Assembly: GCA_041725875.1 (NCBI GenBank)
Contig: JBGRQB010000133.1
Location: 1 to 12,692 of the forward strand
Source of the DNA: JBGRQB01 sp041725875
Lineage (GTDB): Bacteria; Bacteroidota; Ignavibacteria; Ignavibacteriales; Melioribacteraceae
Direction of reading: 5' to 3'
DNA: 12,692 nucleotides
Below, in pieces: positions 1-7,367 of this stretch. The position numbers were made by a program, and so were the translations under genes. Under the pieces are notes generated by a model that was not told the DNA's origin, searched no databases, and saw only the letters and a list, made by a program, of their open reading frames with translations. Positions within the stretch are counted from its first letter, which is position 1. Each line of letters opens with the position of its first letter.

Positions 1-1
1 G

Positions 2-793
2 GAATGGCAAGGACTTGAAATTTTTGTAATTTGTTTAGAGATGGTTTGTGTTTTAATTTTATTAGCAGAACCGGGAATAATACTATCTGCCAGAAATTAT
101 TTTGCTTTGATTATTAATATTCAAAGTATTTGTAACGTTCCGCATTTCAGTCATCAAAAAGAATTGTTAAACGCTGTAATTGAGAGTCAGGAAAATGAAA
201 AAAATCGCATTGCAGCAGAACTTCATGATGATCTGGTAAGTGATTTAAATGTTATCTTGCTGTTGCACAGAACAACTCAGGATAGTGAATCTGTTGACAG
301 ATTACTAAGTAACGCAATTAACAAAGCAAGAAACATTTCACATCAGTTAAACCCTCCCCTGCTTGATTACACTGATTTACCGGAGCTTATAGATAATTAT
401 ATAACCCCTCTGGCTCAATCTTTTGAACTAAATACGTTTCACAAAACACACTCAGATTATGAAATTCCTGTATCGGTAAAATTAAATCTGTTCAGAATTA
501 TACAAGAATTGTTCAGCAATATTATAAAGCATTCAAACGCAAACAAAATTTCAGTCTGGTATCGCCAGACAAACAATCATATCGCGGTAAGAGTAACTGA
601 TAATGGTATCGGTTTTACAGACTCACATTGCAGAAGTCAGGCGGGATTAAAAAACATTGAATCCCGGATGCAATATTTAAATGGTGTCTTCAAATTTAAA
701 ACAGCTCCGGGTAAAGGGTGTTGTTTTATTATGTTGATAAACTCTGCAATAATCCGGAAGTCTGATGAAAAAAACAAAAATTGCAATTGTTGA
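2..793 (+). CDS. Sensor histidine kinase, NarL/DegS type (5' end cut by window)
   Basis: This is the C-terminal part of a two-component sensor kinase that autophosphorylates on histidine and passes phosphate to the regulator encoded next to it. The reading frame is open to the window edge, so the ATG at 41 need not be the start. The codons at 2-40 (EWQGLEIFVICLE) continue into a hydrophobic segment that looks like the end of a membrane region. Numbering from that ATG, a HisKA_3 dimerisation/phosphoacceptor helix covers about 50-80, with His62 in the ELHDDL box. A HATPase_c domain follows, with N-box Glu156/Asn160 and a G1 box DNGIGF at 187-192. The H-box is the HisKA_3 form that pairs with LuxR-type regulators. 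The stop lies inside the next gene, a 29-bp overlap that implies translational coupling. The sensing domain is outside the window, so the signal is unknown. Confidence 0.9.
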   Translation, partial: EWQGLEIFVICLEMVCVLILLAEPGIILSARNYFALIINIQSICNVPHFSHQKELLNAVIESQENEKNRIAAELHDDLVSDLNVILLLHRTTQDSESVDRLLSNAINKARNISHQLNPPLLDYTDLPELIDNYITPLAQSFELNTFHKTHSDYEIPVSVKLNLFRIIQELFSNIIKHSNANKISVWYRQTNNHIAVRVTDNGIGFTDSHCRSQAGLKNIESRMQYLNGVFKFKTAPGKGCCFIMLINSAIIRKSDEKNKNCNC

Positions 794-1451
794 TGATGAA
801 AAACTGATAGTTGATTTATTGGAAAGTTATCTTGAAAAAACAAACTTGTTCGATGTTAGTATTACTGCAAACAATGGGGATAATTTTTTAGTAAATCTCG
901 AAAACAGCGTAACAAATCCCAAGGTGTTACTTCTCGATTTACGAATGAAATCAAAGGACGGATTAGAAACCACTTATTATCTGCAAAAACATTATCCTGA
1001 TATAAAGATAATAATTATGTCATCTTATTATGAAAAAACATTTATAGGTTATATGCTTAAATCGGGAGTAAGTGCTTTTATCCCCAAAAACATTCCGCCA
1101 CAAAAGCTGGTTACAGTTATTCAAAACGTTATCAATTTTGATTATCATTTTTTAGAAGATCAAATTGATGTGTTAAAACTTCAAATTTCTTCAAGGGTTC
1201 CGAAACCTAAGTTTTCAGCTAAAGAAAATTTAACTCAACGGGAACTGGAAATATTAAAACTTATTTGTGAACAGTTTACCAATCAGGAAATTGCTGAAAA
1301 ATTATTTATCTCCAAAAGAACTGTGGAGGGACACAGAACAAATCTGTTGTTAAAGACCGGAGTTAAAAATACTGCCGGACTTGTAATTTTTGCAATTTCA
1401 CAAAATATTTTCAACATCAACTCTTCTGCTTTTACAGAAAGTTACTTTTAG
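765..1451 (+). CDS. Response regulator, NarL/LuxR family
   Basis: This is a 228-residue DNA-binding response regulator and the probable partner of the overlapping kinase. The receiver domain covers about 1-125. Its acidic pair is Asp10/Asp11, the phosphoacceptor is Asp58 (LLLDLRM), the switch Ser is at 86 and the conserved Lys is Lys108 (FIPK), so all key residues are intact. A LuxR/GerE helix-turn-helix follows at about 157-205, with the typical LTQRELEILKLI and SKRTVEGHR elements. The length is normal for the family. The start is supported by GGAAG at 756-760, five bases before the ATG, which sits inside the end of the kinase gene. The target genes cannot be read from sequence. The cluster starting at 2354 is a candidate because it is downstream on the same strand. 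Confidence 0.93.
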   Translation: MKKTKIAIVDDEKLIVDLLESYLEKTNLFDVSITANNGDNFLVNLENSVTNPKVLLLDLRMKSKDGLETTYYLQKHYPDIKIIIMSSYYEKTFIGYMLKSGVSAFIPKNIPPQKLVTVIQNVINFDYHFLEDQIDVLKLQISSRVPKPKFSAKENLTQRELEILKLICEQFTNQEIAEKLFISKRTVEGHRTNLLLKTGVKNTAGLVIFAISQNIFNINSSAFTESYF

Positions 1452-1457
1452 GTATTT

Positions 1458-1482
1458 ATACCCTTTTCACAAGACCGGGTAT
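1458..1482 (+). terminator. Weak hairpin after the response regulator gene
   Basis: ATACCC at 1458-1463 can pair with GGGTAT at 1477-1482 across a 13-base loop, starting seven bases after the stop codon. The stem is short and no clean T-run follows, so it is at best a weak terminator or an mRNA-stabilising hairpin. Confidence 0.25.
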
Positions 1483-1619
1483 TTACTCTCTCCTCTGAGC
1501 AGTTATTAACTCATACATTTACATATCAAAATTAACCAGTTCTATTTTTGTTAAACACTCTTACAGGAATTGATATCCCCCGGATAAATCTCCTGTTTCA
1601 GTCAAATGTGAAAAGTTAA

Positions 1620-2075
1620 ATGAAGAAAATAAAAGTTCAAATTATTGCTGATAACTCTGCAGAAGTAGAAAAGTTAAAATTACAACTCGAATCTGAAGGT
1701 TATGAAGTGACTCCCTTTTTTACAAATTGTGATCTTGAACAGAAGCAGAGTAAAAGCAATATACTGTTTGTAAAAAAGATGCAAAATATTGTAAAGGTTC
1801 CTGTTGAAACTATAAAATATATTGAAGTTGCTTCCAACTATTCAACTCTTTCATCAGCATCAGGTAATTTTACAATAAAGCAATCGTTAAATGAACTGCT
1901 TAAACGGTTGCCCCAAAATGAGTTTGTAAGAGTTCATAAAAATTATGCTGTTAATTTGAAGGAAGTCACTGAATTCAACTTTGAAGAGTTTACTGTAAGA
2001 TTAAACAAAAAACATTTGCCAATTGGTAAAAAATATAAAAACCACATAAAAGCAAGTCTCAATATCCTTTATTAA
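1620..2075 (+). CDS. LytTR-type DNA-binding regulator with vestigial receiver
   Basis: This is a 151-residue transcription regulator. Residues about 48-147 form a LytTR DNA-binding domain. Its hallmarks are a YIEVASNYS segment, SLNELLKRLP, then FVRVHKNYAVNL, and a closing LPIGKKYK. The first 40 residues (KVQIIADNSAEVEKLKLQL...) look like strand 1, helix 1 and strand 2 of a receiver domain, but the phosphoacceptor part is missing. The protein goes straight from this stub into LytTR. Full LytR/AlgR-type regulators run to about 240 residues, so this is a short form that probably does not respond to phosphorylation. No strong ribosome binding site precedes the ATG. It sits between the two-component pair and the DUF2589 cluster and may regulate the latter; that link is inference. 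Confidence 0.88.
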   Translation: MKKIKVQIIADNSAEVEKLKLQLESEGYEVTPFFTNCDLEQKQSKSNILFVKKMQNIVKVPVETIKYIEVASNYSTLSSASGNFTIKQSLNELLKRLPQNEFVRVHKNYAVNLKEVTEFNFEEFTVRLNKKHLPIGKKYKNHIKASLNILY

Positions 2076-2260
2076 TTCCTGCATTCATATCTTATTATTT
2101 TTCACTTTTGTATTTCCTTATATACTCAATTAGTTTTTCCAAAATTCTTTTCTTCCGCACACAAACATTTCATCACCCTGATTTTAATTCATATCACCTT
2201 CAACAGATACTACATCACCAATTCTAATTTTTGCTATTGCCCTGAAGCTATATTCCTGTC

Positions 2261-2307
2261 GAATTATAATTCAATTTTTCAACATCTGGTCATATATGAC
2301 AAACGGT
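2261..2307. promoter_or_regulatory. Candidate operator/promoter region ahead of the DUF2589 cluster
   Basis: The 278-bp gap 2076-2353 has no gene. It contains two perfect 12-bp palindromes, GAATTATAATTC at 2261-2272 and GTCATATATGAC at 2289-2300, with centres 28 bp apart. A TATAAT-like -10 hexamer at 2265-2270 lies within the first, but no convincing -35 is seen. On the - strand, accGTTtgt (2307-2299) and gatGTTgaa (2286-2278) are 12 bp apart, the spacing typical of LytTR-protein direct repeats. The first matches the published LytTR consensus fully and the second only in part. AT-richness makes short palindromes more likely by chance, so this is a candidate only. Confidence 0.35.
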
Positions 2308-2353
2308 AAAAAAAATTAAAATTCTATTTCTCGAACAAACAGGGAGTTAAGAA

Positions 2354-3223
2354 ATGTCAAACATTCAATCACAAGCAACATCTCAATTGGGAGCAATACC
2401 ATTTGGAAGTCTTATTGGCGGTCCTTTAAACGCAGCAGTGGAAGCACAGGCTCAGGCAGCAAACACAAGTGTTGAGTTCATTAAACAAGTAGCAATTAAA
2501 GATGACGGTGAAGTTCGTAACGTTACTTTCTTTTATATGAAAGAAGAATCAAAAGTTGAATTAACTGTTCCGATACTTGCAATTGTTCCAATACCTTACC
2601 TGCGTATTGATGATATGACAATAAACTTCAAAGCAAAAATCTCAGCCGATACCTCTACAAATGACAAAAGCAGTTCAAGCAGTTCAGTAGATGTTAATGC
2701 ATCAGCCAGTGCAGGATGGGGCTGGGGTAAAGCAAAATTTAGTGCTGGATATTCAAGTAAAAAAGATTCCAGTTCATCACGCGATTCAAAATATTCTGTT
2801 GAATATACAATGGATATTTCTGTACACGCTGTACAGGATGATATGCCTGGTGGTTTGGAAAAAGTATTAAATATGCTTGAAAAAAGTATTGAATCAGCAC
2901 CTGCACTTAAATCACCTGCACAGATAGCAATTGAAACATCTCCGGAAATTAAAACCGCCGGTGGCGATGCTGAAATCATCGTAACAGTTACTGATAAAGA
3001 AGGTGATGCTGTTAGTAACGACACCATAGTCAAATGTATCACAGCAGGAATAACAGGTAAAATCACTGTTAACGGAAAAGCAACAAACAGAGCTAAAACT
3101 GCTGATGGAAAAGCGACATTTAAATTTTCTTATGATGCAGTAAATGAAGGAGACCAATTAGATTTGACTTTTGTTGCAGGCGCTGCGGAAGATTTATCAA
3201 TTTCTGTAAAAGCTACAACTTAA
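2354..3223 (+). CDS. DUF2589 family protein with C-terminal Ig-like domain
   Basis: This is a 289-residue protein. Residues 1-180 match the DUF2589 pattern. There is a hydrophobic/alanine-rich N-terminal helix (FGSLIGGPLNAAVEAQAQAA) and a VPIPYLRIDDM motif at 78-88. A Ser/Gly-rich low-complexity stretch follows at about 105-146 (SSSSSSVDV, GWGWGKAKFS), then a strand and helix ending near 182. The function of DUF2589 is unknown. Residues about 190-289 form a beta-rich domain resembling bacterial Ig-like (Big_1/invasin-type) folds, with the segment VTDKEGDAVSNDTIVKC. There is no signal peptide or membrane helix, so it is made in the cytoplasm. AGGGAG at 2341-2346 supports the start. It is the first gene of the cluster, and a hairpin follows it, which could make it the most abundant product. 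A structural or scaffold role is inferred, not shown. Confidence 0.85.
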   Translation: MSNIQSQATSQLGAIPFGSLIGGPLNAAVEAQAQAANTSVEFIKQVAIKDDGEVRNVTFFYMKEESKVELTVPILAIVPIPYLRIDDMTINFKAKISADTSTNDKSSSSSSVDVNASASAGWGWGKAKFSAGYSSKKDSSSSRDSKYSVEYTMDISVHAVQDDMPGGLEKVLNMLEKSIESAPALKSPAQIAIETSPEIKTAGGDAEIIVTVTDKEGDAVSNDTIVKCITAGITGKITVNGKATNRAKTADGKATFKFSYDAVNEGDQLDLTFVAGAAEDLSISVKATT

Positions 3224-3239
3224 AAAAAATCAATTACTA

Positions 3240-3261
3240 CCTGCCTCTTAACAGGGGCAGG
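3240..3261 (+). terminator. Hairpin between first and second cluster genes
   Basis: CCTGCCTC at 3240-3247 pairs with GGGGCAGG at 3254-3261 (eight pairs, one G-U) across a six-base loop. It begins 16 bases after the stop codon and is followed by an AT-rich run. It could be a partial terminator or an RNA 3'-end stabiliser, giving more transcript of the first DUF2589 gene than of the genes downstream. Confidence 0.55.
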
Positions 3262-3293
3262 ATTAATTATATAAAACAATACAAGGAGAAATA

Positions 3294-4145
3294 ATGGCAA
3301 CTTTTGAAAATGTACTCGGATCAATTTTACGAGATATAGGAGAGGCTCGCGTATCTTCCGATATATACGCACGCGATGCAAGCTTTGCTTATCAGAAAGA
3401 TCCTGTGCTTAGAAGATTTCCGGTTCCAAGAGTTGATATTTCCGATCTGGAAGTAGATTTGAAGTTTTCTATTTCAGGGATAAAAAAGAGTAATGAAATT
3501 GACAATGAAGATCCTGAAATAAACTCTATCAAGATCAACCAAATAGTTAACAGAAACTTTGAAAGATTTGGTGAAGAGCTCGCAGAAAAAAATATTGATC
3601 TTTTTTACCGACAAGTAAACACTGCCGTGGATTCTCAACTTCAAAGCAGTGAAAACCCCAATGGGGAAAGAATTAAAGAATTATGGCATGCATTAGATGC
3701 AAAACTGAACAGTAAAAATTTCCGTGAAAGAATCAGACTCAGTATTCTCGATTACTTTACAGAACATAAAGAAAATCTGGTTACCGACGGATTTATTTTT
3801 AACTACAAAGATGCACTGGAACCGGTTGAAAATATCTTTAAAGTTCAAATATATGATGATGAACTTTTCAGTGAACTAAAAAACTACCTTACCAATTTAT
3901 CCTATGCCGAAAGAATCAGGTTCAACATTGACAACCTGCTAAAAGAGATGCGTAATACAATTCTATGGATAGGCAAAGCCGGAGCAAACTACGAATTGAT
4001 TGTAGAAACTTCTGCCGAACGCCTGCAAAACAAAGATAAAGATACAGTATCAAGTCTGAAATTTAGTGCAGCCATTAAAAATTATGTGTGGACGCAAATT
4101 GAGGAAAAAGACGGAAAAGTAATAAGACAATTGATTCCGGAATAA
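3294..4145 (+). CDS. Divergent DUF2589-like protein
   Basis: This 283-residue protein belongs to no named family that I recognise. It looks related to the DUF2589 genes on both sides. Its N-terminus (FENVLGSILRDIGEA) has the same L-G-x-x-L helical pattern. Residues about 38-60 (FPVPRVDISDLEVDLKF) align without gaps to the VPIP-centred motif of both neighbours. Where they have a Ser/Gly-rich linker, this protein has a long charged helical insertion (about 60-240). A strand-like end (SSLKFSAAI) follows, and there is no Ig-like domain. There is no signal peptide or membrane helix. AAGGAG at 3283-3288, five bases before the ATG, supports the start. It is probably a partner subunit of the two DUF2589 proteins; this rests on visible similarity and position only. 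Confidence 0.72.
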   Translation: MATFENVLGSILRDIGEARVSSDIYARDASFAYQKDPVLRRFPVPRVDISDLEVDLKFSISGIKKSNEIDNEDPEINSIKINQIVNRNFERFGEELAEKNIDLFYRQVNTAVDSQLQSSENPNGERIKELWHALDAKLNSKNFRERIRLSILDYFTEHKENLVTDGFIFNYKDALEPVENIFKVQIYDDELFSELKNYLTNLSYAERIRFNIDNLLKEMRNTILWIGKAGANYELIVETSAERLQNKDKDTVSSLKFSAAIKNYVWTQIEEKDGKVIRQLIPE

Positions 4146-4158
4146 ACAGGAGTATAAA

Positions 4159-5100
4159 ATGCCAAGTAATGATTCACATAATTTTTATGAATTGCTGGGT
4201 GCTCCTTTAATTGCTTTTATCCAGGCAGAATATCAGGCAGCACAAACAACGCTGGAGTTTATTGAAAAATTCGGGTTTACCGATCCTTCATCTGACAGTG
4301 ATGATATGGGTCGGTTACGAATGGCAACTTTTAGACAAAATAAAAGAATCGGAAATGGTACCTACGAGGAAAATGATGTTAAAATTCCTCTTCTCTCTCT
4401 TGTGCCAATTCCTATGATGCAGGTAAAGGATGCTGAACTGGAGTTTTACTTAAAGGTTACTGATTTCTTATCTGAGTCAGTACAAAATGATGCTTCAGGT
4501 GTTCAAAAAGAGAATACCGGTGAAACTGGTGATACCGATTCTTCTGATCAAAGTAATTATTTGTCTTCAAACCGATTACAAATGAAAACCGCAATGAGCA
4601 ATGCACCGGGAAGCAGTGGTTCAAAGCAAAACTCCGAAATGCAGATGAAAGTAAAATTAAAACTTGAACCTGCTGATCTGCCAACCGGAATAAGTCACTT
4701 GCTTGAATTAATGGATGACGGAGTAATAGTTGAAAAAGCAAAAGGATCGCCGGCTTCAATGGTTGTTAAGATATGTAAAACAACAGAAGATGACGAAATA
4801 AAAGGTAATACTCTCTCAACATTCGGCTTAAACACTGCTCCTCAAATTTTGATAAAGGTCAGCATAAGAGATGAAGAAGGCAGTTCTGTAAAAGACGGCA
4901 CTCCTGTTAAATGTTTTATCTCAGGAACAAAGGCCGAGTTATCTGCAGGAGAACAAAAACTGAAAGCCAACCAGACTAAAACAGTAAATGGCACCGCTTC
5001 TTTCAGAATTACCGGAGCCGAATCAGGTGAAGAGATTTCCATTACTCTCTCCTGCGGTGCGCTGGATAATTATAACAGAAAATTAAAAATAGTTCATTAA
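4159..5100 (+). CDS. Second DUF2589 family protein with C-terminal Ig-like domain
   Basis: This 313-residue protein shares its architecture with the product of 2354-3223. It has an N-terminal helix FYELLGAPLIAFIQAEYQAA, the motif LVPIPMMQVKDAELEF at 81-96, and a polar low-complexity linker (about 104-160, rich in Ser, Asp, Asn, Gln). A strand plus helix follows (KVKLKLEPADLPTGISHLLELM). A beta-rich Ig-like domain from about 228 to 313 carries EEGSSVKDGTPVKCFISG, which closely matches the same part of the first protein. The two are clearly paralogues, although the second linker lacks the GWGWG stretch. There is no signal peptide or membrane helix. AGGAG at 4148-4152 supports the start, and the gap to the upstream stop is only 13 bp, so co-translation is likely. 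The molecular function is unknown. Confidence 0.85.
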   Translation: MPSNDSHNFYELLGAPLIAFIQAEYQAAQTTLEFIEKFGFTDPSSDSDDMGRLRMATFRQNKRIGNGTYEENDVKIPLLSLVPIPMMQVKDAELEFYLKVTDFLSESVQNDASGVQKENTGETGDTDSSDQSNYLSSNRLQMKTAMSNAPGSSGSKQNSEMQMKVKLKLEPADLPTGISHLLELMDDGVIVEKAKGSPASMVVKICKTTEDDEIKGNTLSTFGLNTAPQILIKVSIRDEEGSSVKDGTPVKCFISGTKAELSAGEQKLKANQTKTVNGTASFRITGAESGEEISITLSCGALDNYNRKLKIVH

Positions 5101-5114
5101 ATCTGGAGACTAAA

Positions 5115-5411
5115 ATGTTAAATACCTCTGCTCAAAATACCCAGGCCGATCCCGGTTTTCCCTGCCCTGAGTGTCAGTCACACATTCATATTGAAATGGC
5201 AATGCTATTTATGGGAGTACCTATAAAGTGTAAAAACTGCGGCTTGCAAATCAGTCTTGATAAAAATACTTCCCATAAAGGTTTACAAGCAATAAAAGAA
5301 CTTGAAGACGGATTGAATAAAGCGGAAGCTGTTAAAAATGCTGCTATGCCTCCTTCAATCTCCGGATACTTAAGAAAAAACAGAAGATCAAAAAGAAACC
5401 GTAAAAGCTAA
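5115..5411 (+). CDS. Small zinc-ribbon protein
   Basis: This 98-residue protein has two CxxC pairs, Cys17/Cys20 (CPEC) and Cys39/Cys42 (CKNC), spaced like a rubredoxin-type zinc ribbon that would hold one zinc ion. After the ribbon comes a short helix (GLQAIKELEDGLNKAEAVKNAA). The tail is very basic (RKNRRSKRNRKS), which could bind nucleic acid or an acidic partner. There is no membrane segment. The start is supported by GGAG at 5105-5108. It lies 14 bp after the second DUF2589 gene. The most that can be said is that it is a small metal-binding adaptor probably acting with those proteins. A regulatory or RNA/DNA-binding role is possible but not supported by an identifiable DNA-binding fold. 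Confidence 0.72.
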   Translation: MLNTSAQNTQADPGFPCPECQSHIHIEMAMLFMGVPIKCKNCGLQISLDKNTSHKGLQAIKELEDGLNKAEAVKNAAMPPSISGYLRKNRRSKRNRKS

Positions 5412-5417
5412 ATCAAA

Positions 5418-6317
5418 ATGCTGAAGAAAAAAGAAAAAAATAATAGCATCCCCTTGCAAACTGTCAGTCAGAAAGATTTCCTCTTTTTTGAAGATGAATG
5501 GTTGAACCAGACAGTTAAAAACATCTTTTCAAAAGATTTGAGGGAAAAATGTTATGCAAAAGCAGTTAAGGTGCTTGACTTATGTTTTGGTGAAATCAGC
5601 GGACTTTATGAACTTGAAAAATCATTGATCTTAAATTTAGATAAAACTGATACCTTACTGCTAAACAACAGTGGACTGAAAGCTTACTTATCGCTCGATT
5701 GCTTTAACAATAAAATAAAACGTATCTCTCCAAAAGGATTTTGGAAAAAGAAAAAATGGCAAACCTATTTTCAAAAGAGAGCTGTTGAAAATATGGAACT
5801 TTTCTTTTCTGAATATCTGGTCTGTGCTGCTGTAAAAGATTTTTTACCGGAACCATTAATTCCCGATAAAGTTTTCTCAAAAATTCTAAAAAGAAAGTTC
5901 AAATTATTTCCTGATATAAACATTAAGCTGCTTGACTTAATGATAAACTTCCCTGTTGCAGGTGGTGAAAAATGGCTTTTTGAAAAAACAGAAAGAGAGC
6001 TAAATATAGTTAAGGAAAATCTTAATAATAATATTCCCGTTGTTGCCTGTATTATAGAAAACAAACTCCCTTCTGCAAATTATAAACAGATGATTGCCTG
6101 TAAAGTTGTTGAACAAAATGAAACTCTTACTGAGATCATAATGATTGATCCTGAAACAAAAAACGAAGTGACTCTGCAAATAGATAAAAATTTGAAAAAA
6201 CTAATCATCAAAGAAACAGAGGATGAAGCAGATGCTTTTTTCTGTATCGATTACTCACCGGAAAAACCACCTAAAGGTTTCTTTGATCCATTGTTCAAAA
6301 AAAACAGCACGAGGTAA
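5418..6317 (+). CDS. Unknown protein resembling an inactivated C39/papain-like peptidase
   Basis: This is a 299-residue soluble protein with no named family that I can assign. The C-terminal third recalls a papain-like (C39-like) fold. NNIPVVACIIENKLP at about 204-218 fits the 'G-P-V-x-x-x-I' strand, and IIMIDPETKNEVTLQI at 240-255 fits the 'YDPN' strand. FFCIDYSPEKPP at 274-285 resembles the closing 'GFF..DYxPxxPP' piece. In active members the middle motif is NHQxxA with the catalytic His. Here it is NYKQMIA (221-227), so the His is replaced, and no clear catalytic Cys motif is seen near the N-terminus. If the fold is right, the protein is a pseudoenzyme. Residues 1-180 are helical and lysine-rich. 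The start follows the previous stop by seven bases, with no obvious ribosome binding site, suggesting coupled translation. Confidence 0.6.
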   Translation: MLKKKEKNNSIPLQTVSQKDFLFFEDEWLNQTVKNIFSKDLREKCYAKAVKVLDLCFGEISGLYELEKSLILNLDKTDTLLLNNSGLKAYLSLDCFNNKIKRISPKGFWKKKKWQTYFQKRAVENMELFFSEYLVCAAVKDFLPEPLIPDKVFSKILKRKFKLFPDINIKLLDLMINFPVAGGEKWLFEKTERELNIVKENLNNNIPVVACIIENKLPSANYKQMIACKVVEQNETLTEIIMIDPETKNEVTLQIDKNLKKLIIKETEDEADAFFCIDYSPEKPPKGFFDPLFKKNSTR

Positions 6318-6319
6318 AT

Positions 6320-7333
6320 ATGAAAAACAATAACAACCTCACTTGTAAGTTAACTGAGAATCTAAATATCATTTATAAAAAACTTGAAGAACTTGAGAAT
6401 AATCTCAGACGGATTGATACATTGCTGGCAAATACAATTGAAGCGCTTCAAATTCCTAAAACGCTATCAGACAGATTAACAGAACTGGACACCCTTCTTT
6501 TTGTTACAGATAAAGTTCTGCTCGGACTTTCAAACGTGCCTTATGTCTGTGTTGTTGCAAAAGTAGTAAAAACAGCGGTACAATCTATAAAGCAAATTGT
6601 TCACCCGATAAAGACAAATGTAAGCAAAATTGAAAAACAGATCCGACCGCTTCGTAACAAACTAATAAAAATAAGAAGCTACCTTGCAAAAGTATTGCCT
6701 GTGGTAACCTTCTTAAAAGAGTTTGCATTGGAAGAGCATAAACTGATCCTCTCAATGAATGAAGCACTTATTCCTCTAAAAGAAGGCAGATATAAAAAAG
6801 ATCAACAGGAAAAACTGGAAACGCTTTCAAAACAGTTAAATCAGATACTCCAATGGCCAATGTTCTTTGTTGTTCATTTTATCGACAAGCTCAACAGCAT
6901 AGCAGGCAGCTTAAATGTGCTTCTGAATATTTGCGGAATTTTGAAAAAAATTATCAAACCAATTGAAGATTCAATAAATCAATTTGGCGAATTGGGAAAA
7001 GTTTTGGGAAAGTTAAACAAACTTTTAGATAAGAAAATTTCTCTGGGATTCTTTTCCGCCTCTATAAATGATATCCTTGAAGGAGTCAGCAAAATACCGG
7101 GTCTGAGCCAGATGATGAAAATTGCACAAAGGATTTTGAAAAAGCCGTTAAAGCAGTTACAAAATATGATACCTTCTGTTCCTTCACTTGGGGGTTTAAC
7201 AGATAACTTCAAAAATATGCTTAACAAGCTTAATTCTATTACAGACATAACTGCCCGGTTAACTCCTGATATAAATAATCTTATAGGTGATAAAAACTTC
7301 AAAAACAAATTTAATGACGTAGTAAAATATTAA
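6320..7333 (+). CDS. Long alpha-helical, coiled-coil-prone protein
   Basis: This 337-residue protein is almost entirely predicted helix. Residues 5-65 show heptad-like Leu/Ile spacing (LNIIYKKLEELENNLRRI). A moderately hydrophobic piece follows at 68-84 (LLGLSNVPYVCVVAKVV). Next come basic amphipathic helices (KQIRPLRNKLIKIRSYLAKVLP). The C-terminal half (about 170-337) has repeated short helices separated by Gly/Pro (ILKKIIKPIEDSINQFGELG, IPSVPSLGG). It has no signal peptide and no full-strength membrane helix, though several amphipathic helices could associate with membrane or pack as a bundle. GAGG at 6311-6314 supports the ATG, which starts two bases after the previous stop. I do not recognise a family. 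A bundle-forming structural part, or a membrane-interacting one, are the main options. Confidence 0.72.
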   Translation: MKNNNNLTCKLTENLNIIYKKLEELENNLRRIDTLLANTIEALQIPKTLSDRLTELDTLLFVTDKVLLGLSNVPYVCVVAKVVKTAVQSIKQIVHPIKTNVSKIEKQIRPLRNKLIKIRSYLAKVLPVVTFLKEFALEEHKLILSMNEALIPLKEGRYKKDQQEKLETLSKQLNQILQWPMFFVVHFIDKLNSIAGSLNVLLNICGILKKIIKPIEDSINQFGELGKVLGKLNKLLDKKISLGFFSASINDILEGVSKIPGLSQMMKIAQRILKKPLKQLQNMIPSVPSLGGLTDNFKNMLNKLNSITDITARLTPDINNLIGDKNFKNKFNDVVKY

Positions 7334-7367
7334 TCGGAAATCTATAAGAAAATTAAAAGGAGTTTTT

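Noticed and set aside
41..43. ATG as the start of the sensor kinase
   Set aside because: The frame is open to the left edge and runs straight into a hydrophobic stretch, so the gene most likely begins outside the window.
2076..2353. A further small gene in the gap before the first DUF2589 gene
   Set aside because: No open frame with a plausible start and ribosome binding site is present; the gap looks regulatory.
2596..3066. 156-codon open frame on the - strand opposite the first DUF2589 gene
   Set aside because: It is antisense to a strongly supported gene and its residues (Ser/Ala/Leu-rich) are what the complement of that low-complexity region would give.
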